Source of the DNA: JADKIH01 sp043747595
Lineage (GTDB): Bacteria; Bacteroidota; Bacteroidia; AKYH767-A; 2013-40CM-41-45
Length of the DNA stretch: 64,000 nucleotides
Reading direction: 5' to 3'
Assembly (NCBI GenBank): GCA_043747595.1
Contig: JAYTOX010000104.1
Location: 38,118-102,117, forward strand
The notes beneath the pieces were generated by a model. That model saw only the letters and a list, made by a program, of their open reading frames with translations. It was not told where the DNA came from and searched no databases. A program made the position numbers and the translations under genes. Within the stretch, counting starts at the first letter, position 1, and every line of letters begins with the position of its first letter. Positions 8,324 to 16,677 of the stretch are shown here, one piece after another.

Positions 8324-9625
8324 ATGAAAATTAATTTTTTTTGGTTCAGGCGCGATTTACGTCTCGACGACAACACAGCACTTTACCATGCGCTCAAATC
8401 GAAAAATGCTGTTCAGTGCATTTTTATTTTCGATACCGATATTCTCGATAAGCTGGGAAATAAAAAAGACGGCAGAGTAATTTTCATTCATCGACAACTC
8501 GAAAAAATAAATTTGGAACTAAAAAAAAACGGTGCTTCTTTATTGGTAAAATATGGTAAGCCTCTTGAAATTTGGAAAGAACTTATTGAAAAAAATAATG
8601 TCGATGCGGTTTTTACCAATCACGATTACGAGCCTTATGCTAAGCAGCGAGATCAATTAGTTTCAGAAATTTTGAATGCGAAAAATGTTTCTTTCAAAAC
8701 CTTTAAAGACCAGGTAATATTCGAAAAAGACGAGGTAATAAAAAGCGACGGAACGCCCTATACCGTTTTTACGCCCTACATGAAAAGGTGGAGGTCGACT
8801 ATCGATGATAATTCGTTTGAAAGCTATGAAACAGAAAACCACTTCCATCGTTTTCACCAACGTAACAGTTATAAGATTCCTTCTTTAAGCGAGATTGGTT
8901 TTATTGAAACTCAAATAGATTTTCCGAAATCAGAAATCGATTCAGAGTTATTAAACAATTATTCACTTAACAGAGATATACCGTCTGTAAATGGAACCTC
9001 GCGCATCAGTATACATCTTCGTTTTGGAACTGTGTCTATCAGAAAGCTAATGCGTCTTGCACTTCAAAGCGAGAAGTGGATGAACGAATTGATTTGGAGA
9101 GAATTTTATATGATGATTCTTTGGCACTTTCCAAAAGTTGTGAATGCCGCATTTAAAGAAAGCTATAATCATTTACAGTGGCTGCACGATGAAGAAGGAT
9201 TTAATAAATGGTGTAAGGGAAAAACAGGTTTTCCAATTGTAGATGCTGGAATGCGAGAATTAAATGCGACCGGCTTCATGCACAATCGTGTTCGAATGAT
9301 TACTGGTATGTTTCTCACCAAATATTTGCTTATTGATTGGAAATGGGGTGAAGCATATTTTGCAGAGAAGCTGTTAGACTTTGAACTTTCAAGTAACAAT
9401 GGAGGATGGCAATGGAGCGCAGGTACGGGAGTTGATGCTGCACCTTACTTTCGAATATTCAGCATGGAAGAGCAAACCAAACGTTTCGATCCAAATTTTA
9501 TCTATATAAAAAAATGGATTCCAGAGTTTCAAGAACTAACTTACCCTAACCCAATAGTCGATTATAAATTTGCAAGAGAACGATGTTTGCAGTTTTATAA
9601 AAAAGCACTTTCAACAAAGAATTGA
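8324..9625 (+). CDS. phr: Deoxyribodipyrimidine photolyase (cryptochrome/photolyase family)
   Basis: A 433-residue flavoprotein that repairs UV-induced pyrimidine dimers with blue light. The N-terminal alpha/beta domain begins with FFWFRRDLRLDDNTAL and would bind the antenna pigment. The C-terminal helical FAD domain has WMNELIWREFYMMIL, GKTGFPIVDAGMRELNATG, MHNRVRMITGMFL, and NNGGWQWSAGTGVDAAPYFR, all typical of class I enzymes. The length is slightly short but complete. It follows the epimerase by 11 bases. A CPD photolyase is the most likely reading; a cryptochrome-like sensor role cannot be excluded from sequence alone. Confidence 0.94.
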   Translation: MKINFFWFRRDLRLDDNTALYHALKSKNAVQCIFIFDTDILDKLGNKKDGRVIFIHRQLEKINLELKKNGASLLVKYGKPLEIWKELIEKNNVDAVFTNHDYEPYAKQRDQLVSEILNAKNVSFKTFKDQVIFEKDEVIKSDGTPYTVFTPYMKRWRSTIDDNSFESYETENHFHRFHQRNSYKIPSLSEIGFIETQIDFPKSEIDSELLNNYSLNRDIPSVNGTSRISIHLRFGTVSIRKLMRLALQSEKWMNELIWREFYMMILWHFPKVVNAAFKESYNHLQWLHDEEGFNKWCKGKTGFPIVDAGMRELNATGFMHNRVRMITGMFLTKYLLIDWKWGEAYFAEKLLDFELSSNNGGWQWSAGTGVDAAPYFRIFSMEEQTKRFDPNFIYIKKWIPEFQELTYPNPIVDYKFARERCLQFYKKALSTKN

Positions 9626-9638
9626 TCTTGCTTGCTAT

Positions 9639-9807
9639 TCGTGGTCTACAAATTTCTTACTTCATACTTCTTACTTCTTACTTCTTATTTCTTCCTTCAT
9701 ACTTCGTACTTCACCCCACCTCTCTTGCAAGTTATTGTCTAGCATTTTTCTCCCGCAGAAACCGCAGAAGAACGCAGATTTTTTTCTTGCTACTTTTAAG
9801 GGATTAG
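9639..9807. repeat. Intergenic repeat, copy 1
   Basis: A ~169-base element repeated almost exactly at 9862-10037. It starts with TCGTGGTCTACAAATTTC, continues with a run of TACTTC(T/A)T short repeats, then a block of CCGCAGA/CGCAGA motifs (about 9752-9778) before a T-run, and ends CTTTTAAGGGATTAG. Frames across it are repeat translation, not genes. Confidence 0.88.
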
Positions 9808-9861
9808 AAGGAAATGATTCGCAAACGGCAGATCGATTTAATAGTTGACACTGCCTTTTAA

Positions 9862-10037
9862 TCGTGGTCTACAAATTTCTTACTTCTTATTTCATACTTC
9901 TTACTTCATACTTCTTATTTCTTCCTTCATACTTCGTACTTCACCCCACCTCTCTCGCAAGCTATTGGCTGGCATTTTTCTCCCGCAGAAACCGCAGAAG
10001 AACGCAGATTTTTTTCTGACTTCTTTTAAGGGATTAG
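9862..10037. repeat. Intergenic repeat, copy 2
   Basis: Second direct copy, about 176 bases, starting 223 bases after copy 1 and differing mainly in the number of TACTTC units and a few substitutions. The 54 bases between the copies and the 58 bases after the second hold nothing recognisable. The CCGCAGA block has a third, isolated relative at 61065. Confidence 0.88.
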
Positions 10038-10095
10038 TGAATAGAAAAATCAATTGGTAATTTTATTTATCAATTGCAAACTATCAATTAACAGT

Positions 10096-10707
10096 TCAAG
10101 CTGCAACGCGTTGAAGAATTACTTTGCAAGGAATAGTTGACGTAATTTTTATTGAATGGGCGAGATGCAATGGAACTCCAAAATAATCGCCAGCTGTTAA
10201 TGAATTAATTTGTTCATCTACAATAATGTCGCACGAACCTTCAACAATAAGAAAACGCTCAAATTCATGGTCGTGTTTTTCCAATGGCGCTTTTTCTTTT
10301 ATCCAAACAATAGCTGTTGTAGCTTCTGCAGTGAAACTTATAATCTTGGCATAATACTCTGAAAAGTCAGACGGAATTGCCATGTCTGTTCTGTTAAGCC
10401 ATTTTGAGAAATCTGAAACCAGACTCTTTTCACTAAGTAAAGGTGCAATTTCAGGCTCCTCGCCTTTCATCAATCGCTCTGTATAGTCAATAGTTGCCAT
10501 CAAGAAAGGCTTCACTGTAACCTCCGGCTCAACAGCATGATGCCTTGCATATCGCTCAACAGCATCTGCAATTTTGTTGTATTCGCTTTTAACTTCCGGA
10601 TATAAACTGATCATTTTCTCAACCTCGTCTATTTCTTCCTGTGTGGCACTTCCAAATACATACATCTCCAATTTCCCGGAATTAATAAATTCCTCTACAT
10701 TTCTCAT
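10096..10707 (-). CDS. Anti-sigma-factor-like protein with C-terminal cupin domain
   Basis: A 203-residue protein in two parts. Residues 1-50 (INSGKLEMYVFGSATQEEID, then VEKMISLYPEVKSEY) resemble the N-terminal segment of Bacteroidota anti-sigma factors. Residues about 115-203 form a cupin barrel: KAPLEKHDHEFERFLIVEG, then SLTAGDYFGVPLHLAHSIKI, with histidines at plausible metal-ligand positions. The combination recalls ChrR-type zinc anti-sigma proteins that sense damage through the cupin. No sigma factor gene is next to it; both neighbours are gene-free stretches. The anti-sigma role is inference; the cupin is clear. Confidence 0.7.
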   Translation of the reverse strand: MRNVEEFINSGKLEMYVFGSATQEEIDEVEKMISLYPEVKSEYNKIADAVERYARHHAVEPEVTVKPFLMATIDYTERLMKGEEPEIAPLLSEKSLVSDFSKWLNRTDMAIPSDFSEYYAKIISFTAEATTAIVWIKEKAPLEKHDHEFERFLIVEGSCDIIVDEQINSLTAGDYFGVPLHLAHSIKITSTIPCKVILQRVAA

Positions 10708-11190
10708 TGCTTTTGTTTTTCTCTATTAAATCTACTTTTCAACTTAACTATTTCTCTTTTTTCTCGCGGCAATATACCGGTTTTCAACGCAGACTTTTCG
10801 CAATCTCGGTACAATTTACGAAAATCTGACTCAGCCGGATTTCTAACCATAAAAGAAATAAATCTTGAAGGTCATGATAACTACAAAGTCCTCTAATTTA
10901 CGTCTTAAAGCCACTGTTCAATTTCTAGCCCACTTAGACTAAAAATTAGAATTATTAATTGTGTTCAAATTTTTTCTTGACAACGCTTTGAATTTTCTGC
11001 ACCCTTCAAAGCCAATTATAACCTTTTTTTTGCAAAGGCAAAACTATTCTATTGGCTATTTAATGCAAAAGAAATAAGATTATCATTTTGAATCCATTTC
11101 GAAAAACTGTAAGAAACTGCTGCATATATGACACATACATGCTCCAACCTACACTATAAAATGACGTAAATAAGACACACATAAGTACCA
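10708..11190. other. Gene-free region upstream of the usher-like cassette
   Basis: No credible reading frame on either strand. It holds an 8-bp inverted repeat GCTTTGAA/TTCAAAGC (10985-10992 and 11005-11012, 12-base spacer) and motif copy B at 11104. I find no clear TTTG-N19-TAnnTTTG promoter for the gene at 11191. It may carry the control region of the cassette. Confidence 0.5.
11104..11116 (+). promoter_or_regulatory. Copy B of the shared 13-base motif AAACTGTAAGAAA
   Basis: Lies 74 bases before the start of the usher-like gene. It shares 14 bases (AAACTGTAAGAAAC) with copy C before the small exported protein gene, which suggests common control or a common processing signal. Confidence 0.45.
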
Positions 11191-14118
11191 ATGTTCATAC
11201 GTCTAAACCGCCTTCATTTCGTTGCTATTCTGCTGCTCTTATCAGTCGCAGGAAAGATCGATGCTGCATCTCTCGGCATTCAGGCGTCGTTTGTGAAAAA
11301 TAATACCAAGCAAGATGTAAATGAGGTCGCCAATAACACACTACGTATTCGCAACTATTCGAACGCTGTTGTAAGATTTCACGTAAATTTTTCATTGCCT
11401 GCCGGATGGCAATATTTAGGAAATCCGGAAAAAGATGTTGAATTGGCTGCAGGCGACTCCGTTTTTCTACCGGTTCGACTTATTGTAAATCGTGCTTCAA
11501 AAGGTGGGACGAGCTATATCGTAACGGCTTGGCTTTCGACAGAAAAGGGATTACAATTTGCCTCACAAAATTGGTACGTTACTATTCCTGTGCATTCTGA
11601 CTGGAAGGCTACAATGCCTGTAAAACAACAATATTTTATTTCTGAAACTGACTCTTCCGGTTTCAAAGTTCTACTGAAAAACAACGGGAATACCGACGAA
11701 CAAATTCGTATCACGTTAGTTCCTGATCGGCGCTTGGAAATTGTTCGTGCAATAGATGGTGGTGCGGCATTACTAACGTTTACTATTAATCTTCCGGTTG
11801 GTACCGACACATTGTTATCATTTCCGGTTTATAAAAAACAACAACTAAAAAGTATCGGTAAAAAAGATGCAGACCTTCATGCTGCTCCATCAAAAGAAAC
11901 TTATTCAATTCAAATATTGGCAAAGGCACTTACTTCTACAGTTAGTTGGAGCGGAAGTGTACAGTTTTTTAAACTCAGCAATACTGTAAAGCAAAACGAA
12001 TTTGGCAGATCGGCTATTCCTTTAGTGCTCGATGCAAATGTATACGATATCCTTTCTGATGGAACGACGATGTCGCTCGATGCTTATGGTACAACCATGT
12101 TAAAAGAAAACTCGATGATCAATTACCGTTTCCAAACGGTATTTATCACCAATTTCCTCGATCAAAATTCATTTTTAGGCAACAACCACTACATCGGTTA
12201 TTTCTCTGACAAAGCATCGATCGAATTAGGCGAAGTGAATGGCTGGGGAAGAAGTTTATTATCAGGAAAAGGATTAAAAGCGACAAAAGTGTTTGGTAAA
12301 AATACATTTGGCGCTATGATCACAAGGGGACCAGAGCTATTTAAGAGCGCAACAACTCAGGGACTTGGCCTCTATCATAATTACAGAACTAAAAAGCTTA
12401 GTTGGAATAACTACTATTCTACTCAAAGCAGTACGACGCTAAATAATTCTACCAGCTTATTAAATACCGGACTAAGCTATAAGATGAATGTACATCATCA
12501 GTTTATGATTGGCGGAGGAGCAAGTTTAGAAAACTATTCAAAAGATACAGTAAAAAACTCATCGCCAGGATATGGATATGATGTAAATTATTCAGGCAAC
12601 TTTAATAAGATAAATGGGTCAATTGGCTTTTCTCATGGCACAGGAAATTACGCCTTGGCAAGAGGAGCAGATGTTATTTCAGGTCGTATCAATTATGCCT
12701 TTGATCCGAAAAAATTTATTGCTTTCTCTTTTCAAAATTTCGACCAACGTCCGGAATATTTCTTTCATGGATTTTCGAGAGATGGCAATCCTGTAAGAAC
12801 AGATCGTTATGAACTCCGATATGGAATTCAATCTTCAGCTGCCATCACATCTTTCAAACCAACATACCAATATCAATCAAACCAATCTTTACGTACACAA
12901 ACTTCAGGATTAGGAATTGATTACAACATTAGAAATTTAACTGCTGTTCGTGTTACTATGAGCGGATTTTTTGGCTATGTAAAAGCAGTAGATTATAACA
13001 TTCCGGAATTTTTTACAGCGCGCATGAGCTTTTTTGCTCGATGGACAAAACTCTCGTTGAATATACGCTACTATTATGGCGCCAATCAATTAACAGAGCA
13101 AAGTCGATTCGTAAAAGATAAAATAAATCCGCAGTCGTTGCATGTAGTTGGAACCTACGACTACTGGGCTGCAGAAGGAAAATTATTAGTGAGCACCACA
13201 GGAAATTTTATTTATGAGTCGTATTTCAAAAAAATAAATTTCCGTTTACGTCCTGAAATTTACTACTACACAAAAAGCGGAATTCGTTTATCGGCATATG
13301 TTTCATTTATGACATCTAAACAAAGCGCAAATCCTTTATTAGATGATCGCCCTACGAAAGATGCATTTCAACCAATTGCAAATACAGATCTGAGTATTGG
13401 GTTTGGTGTAAGAAAACAAATAGGTGTTCCTGTTCCGGGAAAAAAATTCACCAGCACTACAATTGTCGTCTATAAAGATTTGAATGGAAATCATAAGCTC
13501 GATAAAAACGAAGAAGGCGTAACTGATATGCTAATCAATATTCGTCCGATGAGTTTTTCCGGCGACAATAGCGATACTTTGAATATGAATAGAACGCATG
13601 GCGAAGATTTTATTACCGACAACAAGGGGACGATCATTTATGAAAATATTCCTGCAGGAAATTATATGATTAAGTGTACAGCCTTAGTTAATCAAGGAGA
13701 ATGGTTCGACGCAAATAACGGAGAATACCAAATTGATAAAAAAGGAACAATATATATTGCTTTAACAAAAGGAGTTCGTTTAACAGGTTCGCTTTTAGTA
13801 CAAGCAGATAAATATTCCAATCAAGAAACATCATTAGACATTAATCGAATTAGAGTTACTGCAATTGATTCGGCAGGGAAAACATATTCGGCATTGACCG
13901 ATAAAAATGGAAATTTCCTAATGTATGTCCCTACCGGAATGTATACTATATCTATTAACGAAGCAGCATTAGGCAGCAATTACGAGATGCTACAAAACAA
14001 AGTAGAAGTTGATTTAAGTTATTTCACTGAAAATTTCAGTCTCACGTTTAACGCGGTTGAGAAAAAACGAAAAATGAATATAAAAAAGTTCAATCTGAAA
14101 GGTGAAGAACAAAAATGA
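11191..14118 (+). CDS. Usher-like outer-membrane beta-barrel protein
   Basis: A 975-residue exported protein. Residues 1-25 are a signal peptide. Residues about 26-260 look like two Ig-like (NEW3-type) domains, with VRFHVNFSLPAGWQYLG and FKVLLKNNGNTDEQIRI. Residues about 270-745 are alternating strands rich in aromatic, N, S and G residues, typical of an outer-membrane barrel. From about 751 a calcium-loop-like VVYKDLNGNHKLDKNEEGV opens two small Ig/carboxypeptidase-regulatory-like domains. The protein is followed by a periplasmic-chaperone-like gene and two small exported proteins, the layout of a chaperone-usher locus. No direct match to FimD plug or N-terminal signatures can be asserted, so usher is inference from architecture and context. 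Confidence 0.6.
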   Translation: MFIRLNRLHFVAILLLLSVAGKIDAASLGIQASFVKNNTKQDVNEVANNTLRIRNYSNAVVRFHVNFSLPAGWQYLGNPEKDVELAAGDSVFLPVRLIVNRASKGGTSYIVTAWLSTEKGLQFASQNWYVTIPVHSDWKATMPVKQQYFISETDSSGFKVLLKNNGNTDEQIRITLVPDRRLEIVRAIDGGAALLTFTINLPVGTDTLLSFPVYKKQQLKSIGKKDADLHAAPSKETYSIQILAKALTSTVSWSGSVQFFKLSNTVKQNEFGRSAIPLVLDANVYDILSDGTTMSLDAYGTTMLKENSMINYRFQTVFITNFLDQNSFLGNNHYIGYFSDKASIELGEVNGWGRSLLSGKGLKATKVFGKNTFGAMITRGPELFKSATTQGLGLYHNYRTKKLSWNNYYSTQSSTTLNNSTSLLNTGLSYKMNVHHQFMIGGGASLENYSKDTVKNSSPGYGYDVNYSGNFNKINGSIGFSHGTGNYALARGADVISGRINYAFDPKKFIAFSFQNFDQRPEYFFHGFSRDGNPVRTDRYELRYGIQSSAAITSFKPTYQYQSNQSLRTQTSGLGIDYNIRNLTAVRVTMSGFFGYVKAVDYNIPEFFTARMSFFARWTKLSLNIRYYYGANQLTEQSRFVKDKINPQSLHVVGTYDYWAAEGKLLVSTTGNFIYESYFKKINFRLRPEIYYYTKSGIRLSAYVSFMTSKQSANPLLDDRPTKDAFQPIANTDLSIGFGVRKQIGVPVPGKKFTSTTIVVYKDLNGNHKLDKNEEGVTDMLINIRPMSFSGDNSDTLNMNRTHGEDFITDNKGTIIYENIPAGNYMIKCTALVNQGEWFDANNGEYQIDKKGTIYIALTKGVRLTGSLLVQADKYSNQETSLDINRIRVTAIDSAGKTYSALTDKNGNFLMYVPTGMYTISINEAALGSNYEMLQNKVEVDLSYFTENFSLTFNAVEKKRKMNIKKFNLKGEEQK

Positions 14119-14174
14119 TACAACTCTTTAAAACAATAATCGTTAAACCAATAAAAATCAATCAAAATCCCACC

Positions 14175-14993
14175 ATGAAAAGTCTAAACAAGGTTATTAT
14201 TCTCCTTTCATTGTTTTCTGCAAGTGTAATAAATGCACAGAATGTAAGTATTTCGCCAAGTCGATTATATTATAAAACGGCTATTGGCGAATATAAAACG
14301 CAAGAAATCAATATCACAAACAGTTCAACTGCTAAGCAAGCTTTTACCGTTTCCTTTGGAGATTTTGAAGCAGCTGGCATTGAAGGCAAATCTCGTTTTA
14401 TGAAAGCAGGAGAAAGTGAGAACTCATGTTCACAATGGTTGAGCGCTACGCCTTCATTCTTCGAATTAGAACCGGGCCAAACTCAAAAAGTACAGGTTTT
14501 AATTAGTGTACCGGCTACACCGGAAGCGAATAAAGTGAAATGGGCTGCTATGCAAATCAAATTAGCTAAAGAGAAAAAAGGCGCAGAGTCGGGCGATAAA
14601 AACTCGATTGGCTTAGGTGTTACAGAAACATTTCAGTTTGTCGTACACATTTTCCAAACTCCACCAACAGTAGTGAACAAAAGTGCAGAGTTGGTAAGTT
14701 TTAAAGAAACAACATTACCAAGCGATACAACAAGAGTTCTAGCCGTGAGAGTAAAAAATAATGGCGAGACAATTTTAGATTGTGCATCATACCTTGAATT
14801 TACACATCTTCAAAGTGGCGCAGAACAAAGACAAAAGCCATTCGCATTTACTTTGTTGCCTGGAGCTTCAAGAGAAATAAAATTTAACATAGGCACTAAT
14901 CTGGCAAAAGGCAAGTATTCTGTATTAGGAGTAGTAGATTTTGGCAGTAGAGAAAACGTACTAGCAGCCGAAATGGAAATGGAAGTTAAATAA
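14175..14993 (+). CDS. Periplasmic pilus-chaperone-like protein
   Basis: 272 residues from the ATG at 14175 (MKSLNKVIILLSLFSASVIN, then AQ), which gives a clean signal peptide; an upstream ATG overlapping the previous stop adds 20 non-signal residues. The mature protein resembles two Ig domains. The first has the pattern of pilus-assembly chaperones: ISPSRLYY near the N-terminus, EINITNSS, and SFFELEPGQTQKVQVLISVP, which corresponds to the G1-strand region that holds subunits. The second, from about residue 180, has VRVKNNGETILDCASYLEF and LLPGASREIKFNI. Genes on either side encode the barrel and two candidate subunits. Chaperone function is inferred. Confidence 0.65.
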   Translation: MKSLNKVIILLSLFSASVINAQNVSISPSRLYYKTAIGEYKTQEINITNSSTAKQAFTVSFGDFEAAGIEGKSRFMKAGESENSCSQWLSATPSFFELEPGQTQKVQVLISVPATPEANKVKWAAMQIKLAKEKKGAESGDKNSIGLGVTETFQFVVHIFQTPPTVVNKSAELVSFKETTLPSDTTRVLAVRVKNNGETILDCASYLEFTHLQSGAEQRQKPFAFTLLPGASREIKFNIGTNLAKGKYSVLGVVDFGSRENVLAAEMEMEVK

Positions 14994-15123
14994 GTAATAA
15001 TAAAATAAATTGATGATTATTCTTTCTATAGGAACATATTTTGTATTCAAGTTAAACAAAAAACAGAAAGCTAAAAGTTTGTTGTTCTGTTCGGAATATA
15101 AATTAAAAACACAAAGTGAGATT

Positions 15124-15136
15124 AAACTGTAAGAAA
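15124..15136 (+). promoter_or_regulatory. Copy C of the shared 13-base motif AAACTGTAAGAAA
   Basis: Lies 100 bases before the start of the first small exported protein gene, in the 243-base gap behind the chaperone-like gene. A weak -7 element CATATTTG at 15175-15182 follows it, so this gene may have its own promoter. Confidence 0.45.
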
Positions 15137-15236
15137 CGCAAATCAATTATTCAACAGAAAATAAATTAACACACCATATTTGTATCACACCCCAAATCAA
15201 TAATAAATTAAAATTAAACACCCACAAAAAGAAAAA

Positions 15237-15944
15237 ATGAAAAAAATCACTCGCGTATTAATCTTAACAGCCTTAACAGGAGTTTTGGCAGTTAACACAA
15301 CGAAGGCACAGTTATCGGCACAAGAATATGTAGCTGTTACTATGGACCTTCAAGGAATCTTAGAATTGAATATGACTACAGAGCCACAAGTTGACTTCGT
15401 ATTTAATACAATTCAAAAGTATCAGGTAGGTATCACTAAATATAATGCAACTCGTTTGGAAGTTGAATCGACTGTGCCATGGGATTTATATGCTCAGCCA
15501 TCGACTCAGTATTTCACCCAGCAAATTGCTTATGGTGCAGGTACAAACGGACAAGGTACTCTACCATCAGAAATTTTAGAAATGCAGGCTATTCAGGCGA
15601 ATTCGGTAGCTGCTCCACTTACATTCAATAGCTTTATCGGCTTATCGAGTAATGGTGGTGCTAATACAGCTTCTTTGACGCCATCTGTAGATACACAGTT
15701 TTTAGCAGGAGAATTTGCTCAAGGTGTTACTAGCAGCTATGCTCCAGCAACATCAACGGCTAGCCCGCTTACAAACAAATTCTTGATTCACTACCGAATT
15801 AAACCGGGAGTACCGGCAAATTTCCCGGACTTAACAGCACAATATCCGTTTGTTGCTGCAACTACGTTCAACATTTTTACACCATATGCTCAACCTGGTT
15901 TTTATGATCTAGAGGTTGTTTATACTCTTACAGAAGATCTATAA
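15237..15944 (+). CDS. Exported protein, candidate subunit 1 of the usher-like cassette
   Basis: 235 residues with a signal peptide (MKKITRVLILTALTGVLAVN, cleaved near TTKAQ). The mature protein has no cysteine and is rich in T, S, Q and small residues, with alternating strands. It shares with the gene at 16089 the pattern VDFxFNTxQK, GI, xVExT, WDLY near its N-terminus, and RIxPG with PGxYxL and a final DL at its C-terminus. No known domain recognised. Position behind a chaperone-like gene and the conserved terminal strand make a surface subunit (pilin-like) likely. A terminator follows immediately, and motif C precedes it. Confidence 0.6.
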   Translation: MKKITRVLILTALTGVLAVNTTKAQLSAQEYVAVTMDLQGILELNMTTEPQVDFVFNTIQKYQVGITKYNATRLEVESTVPWDLYAQPSTQYFTQQIAYGAGTNGQGTLPSEILEMQAIQANSVAAPLTFNSFIGLSSNGGANTASLTPSVDTQFLAGEFAQGVTSSYAPATSTASPLTNKFLIHYRIKPGVPANFPDLTAQYPFVAATTFNIFTPYAQPGFYDLEVVYTLTEDL

Positions 15945-15962
15945 AAAATACTTAAACTAAAT

Positions 15963-15995
15963 AAAAGAACCCTCAATAACATGAGGGCTCTTTTT
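15963..15995 (+). terminator. Terminator between the two subunit-like genes
   Basis: CCCTCA (15970-15975) pairs with TGAGGG (15982-15987); after one mismatch the stem continues as AAAAGA with TCTTTT, then more T. It would end most transcripts after the first subunit gene. Confidence 0.8.
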
Positions 15996-16088
15996 ATTTT
16001 AGTGTAATACGAATGAATTCTTAGACGCCGTGTAACATTTCAAGCAACTTCTGAGTAAATCATGTTTCACCTGATTCTCCTAATTTTG

Positions 16089-16670
16089 ATGCGTACCAAC
16101 AGCTATCTAATTATCATTTTAAGCGTAACCTTCTTTTCTATGTCATCGAATGGACAATCGGTGAATATTGATCTTGCCAGTGCTTCAAATGTCGATTTCA
16201 ACTTTAACACATTTCAAAAACTTACGAATGGTATTTATATTCCCAATGCCATTACAATAAATGTTGAAGCAACCGGAACTCAATGGGATTTATACATGGG
16301 AGCTAGTACTACTACGGCAGGTATCTGGGACAATATTCAGTATTATGGGTCGAGTGGTAATGGAACTCCGAATGTTAGCATGGTTTCTTTACGCGTTCAT
16401 AATCTCAGGAATACCTCACAAATTTCGAATTTTGTACCGCTTCAAGATATTGCCACTTCAACCTTAGATATTATAGGTCATCAAGGCGCACCAGACCCGC
16501 CTGTAAATTGCACCGACGTGAACCCTACCGGAACCAATATGCCCGGAAGCTATACTACCGACCCAAGTTGTTATCAATTTAGAGTGGACCTTAGAATTAC
16601 GCCGGGATTAAATTACAGACCGGGACTCTACTCTTTACAAATTTTATTTATTATAGCACAAGACCTTTAA
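16089..16670 (+). CDS. Exported protein, candidate subunit 2 of the usher-like cassette
   Basis: 193 residues from the ATG at 16089, which opens a good signal peptide (MRTNSYLIIILSVTFFSMSS, then NGQ); nine further codons upstream lack that shape. It is a diverged relative of the 15237 product: VDFNFNTFQK, GI, NVEAT and WDLY align in order, as do RITPG, RPGLYSLQ and the final DL. It has a cysteine pair (NCTDV and SCYQF) that the relative lacks. It may be a tip or minor subunit, being made beyond the terminator at 15963. The next gene, kdsB, is convergent, seven bases away. Confidence 0.55.
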   Translation: MRTNSYLIIILSVTFFSMSSNGQSVNIDLASASNVDFNFNTFQKLTNGIYIPNAITINVEATGTQWDLYMGASTTTAGIWDNIQYYGSSGNGTPNVSMVSLRVHNLRNTSQISNFVPLQDIATSTLDIIGHQGAPDPPVNCTDVNPTGTNMPGSYTTDPSCYQFRVDLRITPGLNYRPGLYSLQILFIIAQDL

Positions 16671-16677
16671 AAAAATG

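Noticed and set aside
9570..10060. Several 60-90-residue frames between the photolyase and cupin genes.
   Set aside because: They lie in the two repeat copies and reflect TACTTC microrepeats; the same peptide appears in each copy.
14115..14174. Start of the chaperone-like gene at the ATG overlapping the previous stop.
   Set aside because: The added 20 residues precede an otherwise typical signal peptide that starts at 14175.
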